Counted from the first letter of the stretch, positions 1 to 7,772 are shown. The stretch is DNA of 15,152 nucleotides from an uncultured Aquincola sp. (GCA_937883885.1 CAKZXL010000069.1:1-15152); one strand, 5' to 3'. Notes: generated by a model from the letters alone, not told the origin. Translations and numbers: made by a program.

Positions 1-555
1 ATCCTGCTGCTGCACCAGATCACCGGCGAGATGTACCTGACGCGCAACCGGCGCAAGGTGCTCTTCATCGACGAGCTGAAGCAGCAGCTCGGCGACATCG
101 GCGCCGACGATCCCGTCAAGGCCGCCGTGATCGAGGAAGCCGCCCGGCGTGCCCGCAAGTACGGCGGCTCGCTCGGCACCGCGACGCAGAGTGCCGACGA
201 CTACTACGGCTCGGCGCAGATGGAAGCGGCCTTCAACTGCTCGGACTGGGTGTTCCTGCTGCGCCAGAAGCCTGAGTCGATCGAGCTGCTGGATCGCCAG
301 GGCCGGTTGTCGATGGACGAGCCGAAGAAGCGCTTGCTCAACTCGCTGCGAACCGAGCCGGGCGTGTTTTCCGAGGTCTACATCTCGTCGCCCGTCGGCG
401 AAGGCGTGGCGCGCAACATCCTCGATCCTGCCACCCATCTGCTGTTCTCCAACAAGCTCGAGGACAACGCGCCGATCGACGAACTGCGGTCGCAGGGCCT
501 GTCGATTGACGAGGCGATCGCGGAGCTGCTGCGGCGCCGGGGGCATGCGTCGTGA
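1..555 (+). CDS. traC: TraC, F-type T4SS assembly ATPase (3' end, partial)
   Basis: This is the C-terminal 184 residues of the VirB4-like ATPase that powers pilus assembly and DNA transfer at the inner membrane. The frame is open from base 1, so the start lies upstream of the window. A Walker B strand (VLFIDEL, Asp24-Glu25 of the visible part) is followed by a helical region and a TATQS segment typical of RecA-like motor domains. The Walker A motif and N-terminal domain must lie upstream, since F TraC is around 875 residues. The assignment rests on the Walker B context plus its place directly before trbI and the traW-traU block. The TGA stop overlaps the next start as GTGA, suggesting translational coupling. 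A generic VirB4 homologue is the only realistic alternative. Confidence 0.9.
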   Translation: MLLLHQITGEMYLTRNRRKVLFIDELKQQLGDIGADDPVKAAVIEEAARRARKYGGSLGTATQSADDYYGSAQMEAAFNCSDWVFLLRQKPESIELLDRQGRLSMDEPKKRLLNSLRTEPGVFSEVYISSPVGEGVARNILDPATHLLFSNKLEDNAPIDELRSQGLSIDEAIAELLRRRGHAS

Positions 556-920
556 GCCCCGGCCTGAAGTCGCTGCTGCTGAACGCGGGCATGACCTGCG
601 CGATCGTACTCAGCACCCTGGCGGCCTACGACCGCGTCGTGGTGCGACCGGCGCAGCTGATCGGCGTGGTCGACGTCGCCGAGGTCTACCGCCAGAAGGA
701 AGCCGAGTTCACGCTGATCCTCACGCGTGCTGCGAGCGACGGCGAGCGCGAGCAAGCGATGCGCATGGCACGCAGCTTCGCGCAGCGCCTGCCGCTGGCG
801 CTGGAGGAACTGCCGCGCGACTGCGGCTGCCTGGTGGTGCTGAAGACCGCCGTCGCGGCGCCAGCGCCGCGGACCGTGGACCTGACAGCGCATCTGCGTC
901 GCAAGGTGGAGGCGCCATGA
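552..920 (+). CDS. trbI: TrbI, F-type conjugal transfer protein
   Basis: The 122-residue protein has a single N-terminal membrane segment (about residues 8-28). A predicted periplasmic domain follows with the TrbI-like stretch IGVVDVAEVYRQKEAEF, then a charged helical region and a short Pro/Ala linker. In F, TrbI is an inner-membrane protein affecting pilus extension and retraction; it is 128 residues there, close to this length. The start is GTG at 552, overlapping the traC stop (GTGA). The other end overlaps the next start as ATGA. Its place after traC matches the F order traC-trbI-traW-traU. The family call is from remembered sequence pattern and synteny, not a database search. Confidence 0.82.
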   Translation: MSPGLKSLLLNAGMTCAIVLSTLAAYDRVVVRPAQLIGVVDVAEVYRQKEAEFTLILTRAASDGEREQAMRMARSFAQRLPLALEELPRDCGCLVVLKTAVAAPAPRTVDLTAHLRRKVEAP

Positions 921-1468
921 CCAGCCGCATCGACCGCTTCCGCGCCAGCACCCTCGACTTCGGCGCCCACCTGCGTCAGCGCTGGTACCTGTATCTGCCG
1001 GTCTTCGCGATCTGGGGTTTCGCCTACACGCGCCTGTTCATCGACCCCACGCCGCGGCTGCCGGTGCTCTTCAACTGGACACCGAGCCTGCCCTGCCGCG
1101 TCGCGCTGCTGCAGTACGGGCCGCACGCGCTCAAGCGCGGTGACTACGTCGTGTTCGCCTTCGACGGCGAGGCCCAGGCGCGATATCCGGGTCTGCGCGG
1201 CCAGCCCTTCTTCAAGATCGTGCGCGGCCTGCCCGGCGACCGCATCACCCTCGAAGGGCGTGCGGTTGCGATCAACGGCGAGGTCGTCGGCCAGGCCAAG
1301 ACCCACACCCACGACCGGCAAGCGCTCGAGCCGATTCGGGCCGACGTGATTCCCGCCGGCCACTACTACGTGCAGGGCACCAGCCCCGACTCCTTCGATT
1401 CGCGCTACCGGGCCAGCGGTCTGGTGCGCGCAGACCAAGTGCTCGGCACCGTGATCCCGCTGTTCTGA
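917..1468 (+). CDS. trhF: S26-family conjugative signal peptidase (TrhF/TraF-peptidase type)
   Basis: This 183-residue protein is a type I (S26) serine peptidase of the conjugation-associated branch, expected in the inner membrane with its active site facing the periplasm. One N-terminal membrane segment (about residues 24-42) precedes the catalytic domain. The likely nucleophile is Ser57 in TPSLPC, and the likely general base is Lys100 in FFKIVRGLPGD, the classic S26 box D. A C-terminal SFDSRY segment (159-164) matches box E. In R27- and SXT-type systems the equivalent TrhF sits in the transfer operon and is thought to process pilin or another exported transfer protein. In F itself this position has no peptidase. 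The ATG at 917 overlaps the trbI stop (ATGA). The name TraF used for the RP4 homologue should not be confused with the F-type TraF further downstream. Confidence 0.88.
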   Translation: MTSRIDRFRASTLDFGAHLRQRWYLYLPVFAIWGFAYTRLFIDPTPRLPVLFNWTPSLPCRVALLQYGPHALKRGDYVVFAFDGEAQARYPGLRGQPFFKIVRGLPGDRITLEGRAVAINGEVVGQAKTHTHDRQALEPIRADVIPAGHYYVQGTSPDSFDSRYRASGLVRADQVLGTVIPLF

Positions 1469-1480
1469 CGAGGCACCGCG

Positions 1481-1855
1481 ATGCAACGAGCCAGACACTT
1501 CGCCGCAACGCTGTTGACCCTGTCCGGACTTGTCGTGGCGGCTTCCGGTCCGGTGCACGCGCAGACCTCACCGGCGCAGCCGGGCACGCCCGGCACCGGC
1601 GAAATGCCGATCGAGGACTACCTGGCGCTGCTGGCGCGCATCGCGCCGGCCGCCCATGACGGTGCCCGCGCCTACCGGCAGGCCTGGCAGCAGCGTTGCG
1701 GGCGATCGTTGACGACCGCGGAACTGCGCGTGGCGATGGCGGTCGGCGACGGCAACCCGGTGCTGATGGGCATGATCCGGGCGAGCCATCTGCGGGACCC
1801 TGCGGCACTTGCGAGTCTGGCCTCCCAGATCGACTGCACACGGGGTGCCCGATGA
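1481..1855 (+). CDS. Small exported protein of the tra operon, function unknown
   Basis: I do not recognise this 124-residue protein as a named Tra/Trb family. It starts with a convincing signal peptide (residues 1-27, ending PVHA before Gln28), then a Pro/Gly-rich linker (about 29-42) and a compact helical domain. The mature part has exactly two cysteines, Cys73 and Cys119, which could form one disulfide in the periplasm. A GAGG ribosome-binding site lies 7 nt before the ATG, and the TGA overlaps the traW start (ATGA), so it is embedded and probably coupled in the transfer operon. The position between the signal peptidase and traW suggests a periplasmic accessory to pilus assembly; that is inference from location only. 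Confidence 0.8.
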   Translation: MQRARHFAATLLTLSGLVVAASGPVHAQTSPAQPGTPGTGEMPIEDYLALLARIAPAAHDGARAYRQAWQQRCGRSLTTAELRVAMAVGDGNPVLMGMIRASHLRDPAALASLASQIDCTRGAR

Positions 1856-2481
1856 GCAGGGCCACCACGTCGTCGCTGGTCGCGGCCTTGTTGATCGTCG
1901 GTGGCAAGGCCGGCGCGGTCGACCTCGGCACGATCGGGCCGACTTACGAGATCGGCGAGCCGCATCTGCTGGCCTTCATCGAGCAGCGGCTGCGCGAGAA
2001 GGAACGCAGCGGCGAACTGCAGCGGCTCGCCGAGTCGGCACGGGCCCGCGGCATCGACACCGTGCGCCAGCCGCCGCCAGTCGAAGGCCTGCGCACCACC
2101 GAGCGCCCGCGCACCTTCTACGTCGATCCGAGCTTCACGCTCGACCGCAACATCACCGACCCGCAGGGCCGCCTGATGTTTGCGGCGGGCACGCGCAAGA
2201 ACCCGCTCGAGGTGGTGTCGCTGTCACGGCATCTGCTGTTCTTCGACGCTCGCGATCCGCGGCAGGTGAAGCACGCCCGCGAGCTGAGCGGGCGCTACGC
2301 GGGCCGTATCAAGCCGATCCTGACGGGAGGCTCTTACCTCGACCTGATGAAGGCCTGGCGCATACCCGTGTACTACGACCAGGCCGGCACCTTGACCCGC
2401 CGCTTCGGCATCCGCCAGGTGCCGGCGCTGGTTTCGCAGGACGGGCTGCGCCTGCGCATCGACGAACTGGGGCTGCCATGA
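1852..2481 (+). CDS. traW: TraW, F-type pilus assembly protein
   Basis: TraW is a periplasmic protein required for F pilus assembly, working with TraU and TrbC. The 209-residue product matches the usual length (F TraW is 210). It has a signal peptide (1-22) followed by the family-typical mature start VDLGTIGPTYEIGEPHLL. Residues 89-117 carry the conserved FYVDPSF...DRNITDPQGR block. The C-terminal segment (150-200) ends in RFGIRQVPALV, which resembles the cis-proline region of a thioredoxin-like fold without any CXXC pair; the same pattern recurs in TrbC downstream. Start and stop both form ATGA overlaps with the neighbouring genes. Confidence 0.93.
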   Translation: MSRATTSSLVAALLIVGGKAGAVDLGTIGPTYEIGEPHLLAFIEQRLREKERSGELQRLAESARARGIDTVRQPPPVEGLRTTERPRTFYVDPSFTLDRNITDPQGRLMFAAGTRKNPLEVVSLSRHLLFFDARDPRQVKHARELSGRYAGRIKPILTGGSYLDLMKAWRIPVYYDQAGTLTRRFGIRQVPALVSQDGLRLRIDELGLP

Positions 2482-3500
2482 ACCTCGGCCGACACCTGCG
2501 CGCATGGGCCGCGACGCTGGCGACCGTGTTCGCCACCGCACCCGCCATGGCCGGCGACAGCCTCACTTGCACTGGCCGGTTCCCGAACCCCATCACCGAC
2601 ATCTGCTGGAGCTGCATCCTGCCGATCACGCTGGGCGGCACCACGCTGGCCAACCTCGACGGGCAGGAAGACATTGCCAATCCGTCCAGCCCTGTCTGCA
2701 GTTGCGGCGTGAACCCGACGGTGGGCCTGTCGATCGGCTTCTGGGAGCCGGCGCGCCACGTCGAGGCGGTGCGCAAGCCCTTCTGCCTCGCGTCTCTCGG
2801 CGGCGTCGACCTCGACCCCGGTATCGATGCACCGACCGCCGCACGCTTCACGCGGCCGGAGGGCGATGGTGACGGCGCCAGCTTCTACCAGGCGCACTTC
2901 TACATGAACCCGGTGCTGTACTGGCTGGAGGTGGTGACCGACTTTCCGTGCCTGGAGCGCGGCTCGTTCGATCTGGCCTACCTCACCGAAGTCGACCCGC
3001 TGTGGAACGACGACGAATTGACGCTGATCCTCAACCCGGAGGCGGTGCTGTTTGCCAACCCGGTGGCCGTGGCGGCCTGCGCGGCCGACTGCGTCGCGGC
3101 CACCGCGGGCTTTGGCATGCCAGAAATGTTCTGGTGTGCGGGCTGCCAGGGCGGCCTCTACCCGCTCGACGGCCATGTGCCCTACCACCTCGGCGGCGTG
3201 CGCACGGCGGCGCTGATCGCCCAGCGCCTGACCGCGAAGATGCACCGCGAGTTGCTGGCCTGGGGCTGGCATGGGAGAGCCGGGCTCTGCGGTCCCTACT
3301 TCCTGCCGGCGATGGACAAGACCGCCTACAAGACCCAGCTCACCTACCCGGTGGCCAACACGGCCAAGGACGGCGGCCGCTGCTGCCAGCCCTTCGGCCG
3401 CAGCACCATCGTCTGGGGTGCCGGCAAGGAGTACCCGGTGCGCGGCGAGGACTTCGCCTTCATGTTGTTCCGCAAGAGGAACTGCTGTGTGGGCTACTGA
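2478..3500 (+). CDS. traU: TraU, F-type pilus assembly and DNA transfer protein
   Basis: The product is 340 residues; F TraU is 330. TraU is a periplasmic protein needed for efficient pilus assembly and DNA transfer. Residues 1-25 form a signal peptide ending AMA before Gly26. The mature protein opens with the family block CTGRFPNPITDICWSC (about residues 31-46). It contains 16 cysteines, including CSC, CAADC, CAGC and two CC pairs, so it must depend on periplasmic disulfide chemistry. The start is ATG at 2478, overlapping the traW stop (ATGA). The 3' end overlaps the trbC start by 14 nt and carries the trbC ribosome-binding site inside its last codons. Confidence 0.95.
   Translation: MNLGRHLRAWAATLATVFATAPAMAGDSLTCTGRFPNPITDICWSCILPITLGGTTLANLDGQEDIANPSSPVCSCGVNPTVGLSIGFWEPARHVEAVRKPFCLASLGGVDLDPGIDAPTAARFTRPEGDGDGASFYQAHFYMNPVLYWLEVVTDFPCLERGSFDLAYLTEVDPLWNDDELTLILNPEAVLFANPVAVAACAADCVAATAGFGMPEMFWCAGCQGGLYPLDGHVPYHLGGVRTAALIAQRLTAKMHRELLAWGWHGRAGLCGPYFLPAMDKTAYKTQLTYPVANTAKDGGRCCQPFGRSTIVWGAGKEYPVRGEDFAFMLFRKRNCCVGY
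3474..3480 (+). promoter_or_regulatory. Ribosome-binding site deciding a GTG start for trbC
   Basis: AAGAGGA lies inside the last codons of traU, 6 nt before the GTG at 3487. The only in-frame ATG-type starts lie far upstream inside traU, and using this GTG gives a clean signal-peptide-like N-terminus, so this site fixes the trbC start. Confidence 0.75.
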
Positions 3501-4125
3501 CATTTGCCGCCTTGCCGCACTCGCGGCCGGACTCCTGCTCACCGCCACGGTCTTGCGTGCGCAAGCCCCCGTCGGTCTCCCGCCCGCCAAGGTGATGCCG
3601 CGGGTCGATGCGCTGCCGGTGCCGGCCACGCAAACGCCGGTGGACCTGGAGGCGCTGGCGCGCGGATTCGCGGGCTCGTCTGGGTCACCCGCGCTGCCGG
3701 GCGCCGACGAGCCGCGCTTGATCGTGTTCATCAGCCTTTCCATGCCTGAGGCGACGCTGGCGCGGTTGGTGGACCAGGCCGCTCGCGCTCGCGCGCAGTT
3801 GCTGCTGCGCGGCCTGACCGAAGGGTCGCTGCCACGCACCGCAGCGCGGATACGGCAACTGATCGGCACGCGGCGGGTGGCCGTGCAGATCGATCCGCGA
3901 GCCTTCGATCGCTACGCGATCCAGCGCGTGCCCGCCTTCGTGCTCGCCCAGGCCGGCGGAACAGCAATCGCCTGCAGCGGCGAACAATGTGCGCGGTCCG
4001 ACGACCACGTCGTAGCGGCGGGCGATGTCAGCCTCGACTATGCGCTGGACCACTTCCAACGTTCGGCGCCGGCCTTCGCGAAGGACGCCGGCCGCTTCCT
4101 GGCCCGGCTCCGCGGCCGGGAGTGA
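3487..4125 (+). CDS. trbC: TrbC, F-type pilus assembly protein
   Basis: From the GTG at 3487 the protein is 212 residues, the same length I recall for F TrbC. The start is supported by an AAGAGGA site 6 nt upstream and by the resulting signal peptide (about residues 1-25, ending LRA). A Pro-rich linker leads to a thioredoxin-like domain: strand LIVFISLSMPEATLARLV (78-95), helical section, VAVQIDPRAFDRYAI (131-145) and the cis-proline motif QRVPAFVL (146-153). Where a redox thioredoxin would have CXXC, this has SLSMP, so a structural rather than redox role is likely. TrbC works with TraW in pilus assembly in the periplasm. It overlaps traU by 14 nt and traN follows after 4 nt. Confidence 0.92.
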   Translation: MWATDICRLAALAAGLLLTATVLRAQAPVGLPPAKVMPRVDALPVPATQTPVDLEALARGFAGSSGSPALPGADEPRLIVFISLSMPEATLARLVDQAARARAQLLLRGLTEGSLPRTAARIRQLIGTRRVAVQIDPRAFDRYAIQRVPAFVLAQAGGTAIACSGEQCARSDDHVVAAGDVSLDYALDHFQRSAPAFAKDAGRFLARLRGRE

Positions 4126-4129
4126 TGCC

Positions 4130-6523
4130 ATGCGCAAGCTGATCGCCTGCTTCACCGCGTTCTGCGTGGCCGTGGCGCCGGTCGCAACGCCCGCTGGCCC
4201 GCACGAAGAGGGCGTCGCGGCGGGTCAGGCCGCCAACCCGGCCGCGCGCGCCACCGTCAACGCGCCCAGCGCAACCAGTGTTGTGCCGGGCTACACCGCC
4301 GCGCCACCCGAATCCGCGTACTACCGGCAGCCGAACCTCTCGTCCCAGGGCAGTGCGCGGTTGTCGCTCTGCGCCACGCTGCCGAACGACCCGGTGTGCC
4401 AGGCGCAGCGTGGCGCGATGGGGTCAGCGAACCTGCCACGGCCGGCCATCGGTCCCGGCGATCCCTCCGTGTCTGCGGCCCACGGCATTGCCCGCGCGCC
4501 GTCCAGCGTGCTCGAGAACCTGGCGTCGTACTACAGCGGCTGTACGACCACGACGATGGCGGTGCCCGCCGGCACGCAGACCCGCAGCTGCCTGCGCTAC
4601 GAAGGCATCGGCAGCTACCGCTGCACGCGCAGCCTCACCGTCGGCATCGAACGAAGCACCAACTGCACGCCCGGTGACTGGTTCGCCCAGGCCAGCGCCG
4701 GCCGTACAGGCGTGGACGTGCAATGCCTGCCCGACCGCCCGGAGACGGCGCAGCACTTCCGCGTCACCCAGGACGCATCGCCGCTGGCCTTCTTCGACGT
4801 CGACATGACGACCCCGGTGGTGTTCCCGCAGATGGTCGCGGTGCTCGACACGAGCTACTCCTGGAGCACCGGCACGGAGATCCGCACCGGCGTCTGGGTC
4901 GCCGACAAGGCCTGCACCGGCGACACCTGCGCACTGACGGCCATGATCGCGGCCGAGCGGGCCGAGATCTGCACCGGCGGCGGTGACTCCGGCTACAGCT
5001 GCACCAGCGTCGAACCTTTCCTGAGGCGCTATGCGGCCTGCCCCACCGGCACGCAGAGCGGCGACCTGGTCCAGGACACCGTCTGCCAGGGCGACAGCGG
5101 CTGCACGACGACGGCGCTCGACGGCACACGCTGCTATGCACCGGCCGGCAGCGCCACAGCCCTCGTCGGCTACGACGTGACAGGCAGCCGGCCCGGCTAC
5201 TACTGGAACCTCGACAGCGAGCGCAGCGTCGTCGGCTGGGATCCGAACCCTGCTTACGGCCCGATCCCGACGATGCGGCTGTCGTACACCCGCCCCCGCA
5301 CCACCATCACCGAGACCGACCGATGGGACGACCAATGCCCTGCCGTCGCAGACAGCAGCCGCTGCACCGTTCAGACCGCGGCCGTATGCACCGATGGCCC
5401 GGCGACGAAGGTGATCGACGGGGCATCGGTGACCCGCGACTGCTGGCAGTACGAGAGCACGATGAACTGCAGCGGCACGGCCCCGGGCAGCCAGTGCGGG
5501 CCCCTGGTCGCCGCCGGCTGCACGCCCTCGGGGTCGATCTGCCGGCGAAGCAATCCGGTCACTGGCGCCTGCGAGGTACACGAGGACAGCTACAGCTGCC
5601 CGGTGCCGGCGCAGACCGTGACCAGCGCCAGCAACTGCCCGTCGAACGTGTTCTGCCTGCAGGGCAATTGCTACGACATCGGCCACGCGAACGATGCCGA
5701 CTTCGCGCGCAGCATGTCGATGCTCGAAGCCGCGCGCGAAGCCGGTGTCTACCTCGACACCGACCGCATGCAGGTCTTCAAGGGCGAGGACAACCGCTGC
5801 CGCGACCGGCTGCTGAGGAACTGCTGCTACGCCGACAACGCCGGCGCCGGCATGACCAACCAGAGCCTGTTCGGTACCGGCTCGCGACTCGTGTACGACG
5901 TGCTGATGAACGCGGAGAACCGCCAGTTCATCTACCAGGGGATGTCGGCCCTGCTGATGGGCGGCGGATTCAGCGGCACCTTCACCACCTACGGCGTCAC
6001 GGTCGCCGTCAACGGCGCGGCACTGCCGGCGGGATCGGTCGCGGTGTACTCGGGCCAGAGCCTGGTCGTGGCGTTCGACCCCTGGTCGCTCGTGATCGCC
6101 GTGATCATCTACGTCGTGATGTCGGCATCCTCCTGCGACGAGGAGGAAGGCAAGCTCGCGATGAAAGAAGGTGCCGGCCTGTGCCACGCCGTCGGCACCT
6201 ACTGCTCGTCGTGCATCCGCGTCCTCGGCTCCTGCGTCTCGTGCATCACGCACACCACGCGCAAGTGCTGCTTCAACAGCATGCTGGCCCGCATCGTCAA
6301 CGAGCAGGGGCGAACGCAGGTCGGCAAGGGCTGGGGGAGCGCGCAGAACCCGGATTGCTCGGGCTTCACGGTCGCGCAGTTGCAGTCGTTGGACTTCGCG
6401 GCGATGGACCTGAGCGAGTTCTACGCCTCGCTGGTGCCGACGCTGCCCGACGTGGCGACGCTGCAAGGCCAGAGCAGCGGGCGCACCCCGACCTGCTACT
6501 ACGGTCAGGGGAGATGCCAATGA
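4130..6523 (+). CDS. traN: TraN, mating-pair stabilisation outer-membrane protein
   Basis: This 797-residue, cysteine-rich exported protein (about 44 Cys) is TraN, the donor outer-membrane protein that stabilises mating pairs through recipient surface proteins. The ATG at 4130 gives a signal peptide (about residues 1-22); the open frame upstream of it is only trbC overlap. The conserved C-terminal half includes NVFCLQGNCY (about 507-516), NRCRDRLLRNCCYAD (about 555-570), CDEEEGK (about 669-675), a run of CSSC/CVSC pairs and TRKCCFNSMLARI (about 707-720). The long region from about 60 to 490 consists of loosely repeated Cys-bounded segments such as RSCLRYE and RDCWQYE, and is the likely recipient-recognition part. 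F TraN is about 602 residues, so this is a large variant. The stop overlaps the next start as ATGA. Confidence 0.93.
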   Translation: MRKLIACFTAFCVAVAPVATPAGPHEEGVAAGQAANPAARATVNAPSATSVVPGYTAAPPESAYYRQPNLSSQGSARLSLCATLPNDPVCQAQRGAMGSANLPRPAIGPGDPSVSAAHGIARAPSSVLENLASYYSGCTTTTMAVPAGTQTRSCLRYEGIGSYRCTRSLTVGIERSTNCTPGDWFAQASAGRTGVDVQCLPDRPETAQHFRVTQDASPLAFFDVDMTTPVVFPQMVAVLDTSYSWSTGTEIRTGVWVADKACTGDTCALTAMIAAERAEICTGGGDSGYSCTSVEPFLRRYAACPTGTQSGDLVQDTVCQGDSGCTTTALDGTRCYAPAGSATALVGYDVTGSRPGYYWNLDSERSVVGWDPNPAYGPIPTMRLSYTRPRTTITETDRWDDQCPAVADSSRCTVQTAAVCTDGPATKVIDGASVTRDCWQYESTMNCSGTAPGSQCGPLVAAGCTPSGSICRRSNPVTGACEVHEDSYSCPVPAQTVTSASNCPSNVFCLQGNCYDIGHANDADFARSMSMLEAAREAGVYLDTDRMQVFKGEDNRCRDRLLRNCCYADNAGAGMTNQSLFGTGSRLVYDVLMNAENRQFIYQGMSALLMGGGFSGTFTTYGVTVAVNGAALPAGSVAVYSGQSLVVAFDPWSLVIAVIIYVVMSASSCDEEEGKLAMKEGAGLCHAVGTYCSSCIRVLGSCVSCITHTTRKCCFNSMLARIVNEQGRTQVGKGWGSAQNPDCSGFTVAQLQSLDFAAMDLSEFYASLVPTLPDVATLQGQSSGRTPTCYYGQGRCQ

Positions 6524-6906
6524 GCCCGCGCATTCGCTTCGCCACGCTCCCACTGGCGCTCGGTCTCACCGTGCACTGGGCAATGGTCATGGCCCAGGAT
6601 CGCATTGCGGTACCCGACGCGCGCCCCCTGATGCTGGCGGCCATCGACGCGCCGGATGGTCGTGCGCACGGTCTGCTGTCGGGGCCGATGGCGGATGCCA
6701 TCACGGCGCGCTTCAAAGCCACCTCGCCGGTCTACATCGACGTGAGCACCGAGCGCCGCTATGCGCAGCCCGGCTGCCGGCGCCTGAAGGTGAGCTTCTG
6801 GCAGGACGGCGTGCAGCTTCCAGGAGAGCCAGGCCCGCGCCGACGGACCATCGACTTCGGCATCAACTACTGCCGCGACGGGCTGCCGCCGCGCTCGCTG
6901 TCCTGA
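6520..6906 (+). CDS. Small exported protein between traN and traF, function unknown
   Basis: I do not recognise a named family for this 128-residue protein. Residues 1-25 look like a signal peptide (ending VMA before Gln26). The mature part is an alpha/beta-looking domain with the pair Cys86 and Cys118, and strands such as SPVYIDVSTERRY and RRLKVSFWQDGVQL. Two start codons are possible, ATG 6514 and ATG 6520. The latter is preferred because an AGGGGAG site ends about 7 nt before it and it overlaps the traN stop as ATGA. In F the traN-traF gap holds trbE, a small membrane protein, and this exported product does not resemble it. Location suggests a periplasmic accessory for mating-pair or pilus assembly, by inference only. 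Confidence 0.8.
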   Translation: MSPRIRFATLPLALGLTVHWAMVMAQDRIAVPDARPLMLAAIDAPDGRAHGLLSGPMADAITARFKATSPVYIDVSTERRYAQPGCRRLKVSFWQDGVQLPGEPGPRRRTIDFGINYCRDGLPPRSLS

Positions 6907-6914
6907 GGTGCGTG

Positions 6915-7772
6915 ATGCCTGGCGTCCACCGGCTGCTGGTGCTTGCCCTGGTCGCGGCATGCGCTCCAACGGCAGCAAGCGAAAGCGGAGGCGAGTCACC
7001 CCGCTTCTGGGGCGACACTTGGCGCGGGTGGCACTTCTACGAGGACCCGGTACCCGAAGCCGAGCCACCTCGATCCGTGCCACCCAAGCCCGCAAGCCCG
7101 CCTGCCGCGGCCCGTGATTCACGCCGGGAACCACGCCCGCCTGAACTGGTGGAACTCGAACGCCTACGCAAGCGGGTCGAGGATCTGCGCGGCATCGCGG
7201 TCATGCGGCCGACCGAGGCCAACGTGCGGCGCTACATGGAACTGGAGGCCAAAGTCGTCGCCCAGGCCTCGACCTTCGCCGACGTGGCGCAGCGGGTCGC
7301 CTGGACCACGCCCGAGCTCGACCCTTCGCTGCAGGGACGGCCGGTCAACGCCAAGGCGCTGGAAGTCTTCGAGGCCCAGCAAATGGGTGATCGCTCGCGC
7401 TCGATTGCCGAGTTGGGTCGCGACCATGTGCTTCTGTTCTTCTTCCGCGGCGACTGTCCCTACTGCCATGCCTTCGCGCCGACGCTGGAGGCGTTTCAGG
7501 GTCGTCACGGTATCCGCGTCGAAGCCGTCAGCCTGGACGGCGGCGCGCTGCCGGGTTTCGCGTCCGCGCGGCGCGACAACGGCGCGGCCACCGCGCTGCG
7601 CGTTGCCCAGGTGCCCGCCGTCTATCTGGCCCAGCCCTTTACCGGGCGCATCGTGCCGATCGGCTTCGGTGTGCTGTCCGAGTCGCAACTGCTTGAGCGC
7701 ATCTCGGCCGCCGCGGCACCTGCCTTCGAGGCCATGGTGCCCAGTGCCGTGCGACAGCTCGGAATGCCCTGA
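6915..7772 (+). CDS. traF: TraF, F-type pilus assembly thioredoxin-like protein with CPYC
   Basis: The 285-residue protein has a signal peptide (about 1-22), a Pro-rich spacer, a charged helical region (about 75-115) and a C-terminal thioredoxin-like domain (about 165-265). That domain contains FFFRGDCPYCHAFAP with Cys181-Pro-Tyr-Cys184, then VEAVSLDGGALPGF and a cis-proline segment VAQVPAVYLAQP. TraF is a periplasmic protein needed for F pilus assembly. F-plasmid TraF lacks CXXC and relies on TrbB, whereas here the redox pair is intact, so this TraF may itself act on disulfides of TraN, TraU and TraH. ATG 6915 is preferred to the adjacent GTG 6912 because the TGAGGTG ribosome site is 6 nt from the ATG. 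The gene follows its neighbour by 8 nt. Confidence 0.93.
   Translation: MPGVHRLLVLALVAACAPTAASESGGESPRFWGDTWRGWHFYEDPVPEAEPPRSVPPKPASPPAAARDSRREPRPPELVELERLRKRVEDLRGIAVMRPTEANVRRYMELEAKVVAQASTFADVAQRVAWTTPELDPSLQGRPVNAKALEVFEAQQMGDRSRSIAELGRDHVLLFFFRGDCPYCHAFAPTLEAFQGRHGIRVEAVSLDGGALPGFASARRDNGAATALRVAQVPAVYLAQPFTGRIVPIGFGVLSESQLLERISAAAAPAFEAMVPSAVRQLGMP

Noticed and set aside
149..916. Upstream extension of the signal-peptidase frame through traC and trbI
   Set aside because: It overlaps two recognisable genes, and the real start is the ATGA overlap at 917, giving a normal-length S26 protein.
4424..6553. Long minus-strand open frame opposite traN
   Set aside because: Shadow of the GC3-biased traN; low-complexity Ala/Arg/Val-rich product, no ribosome site or motif.
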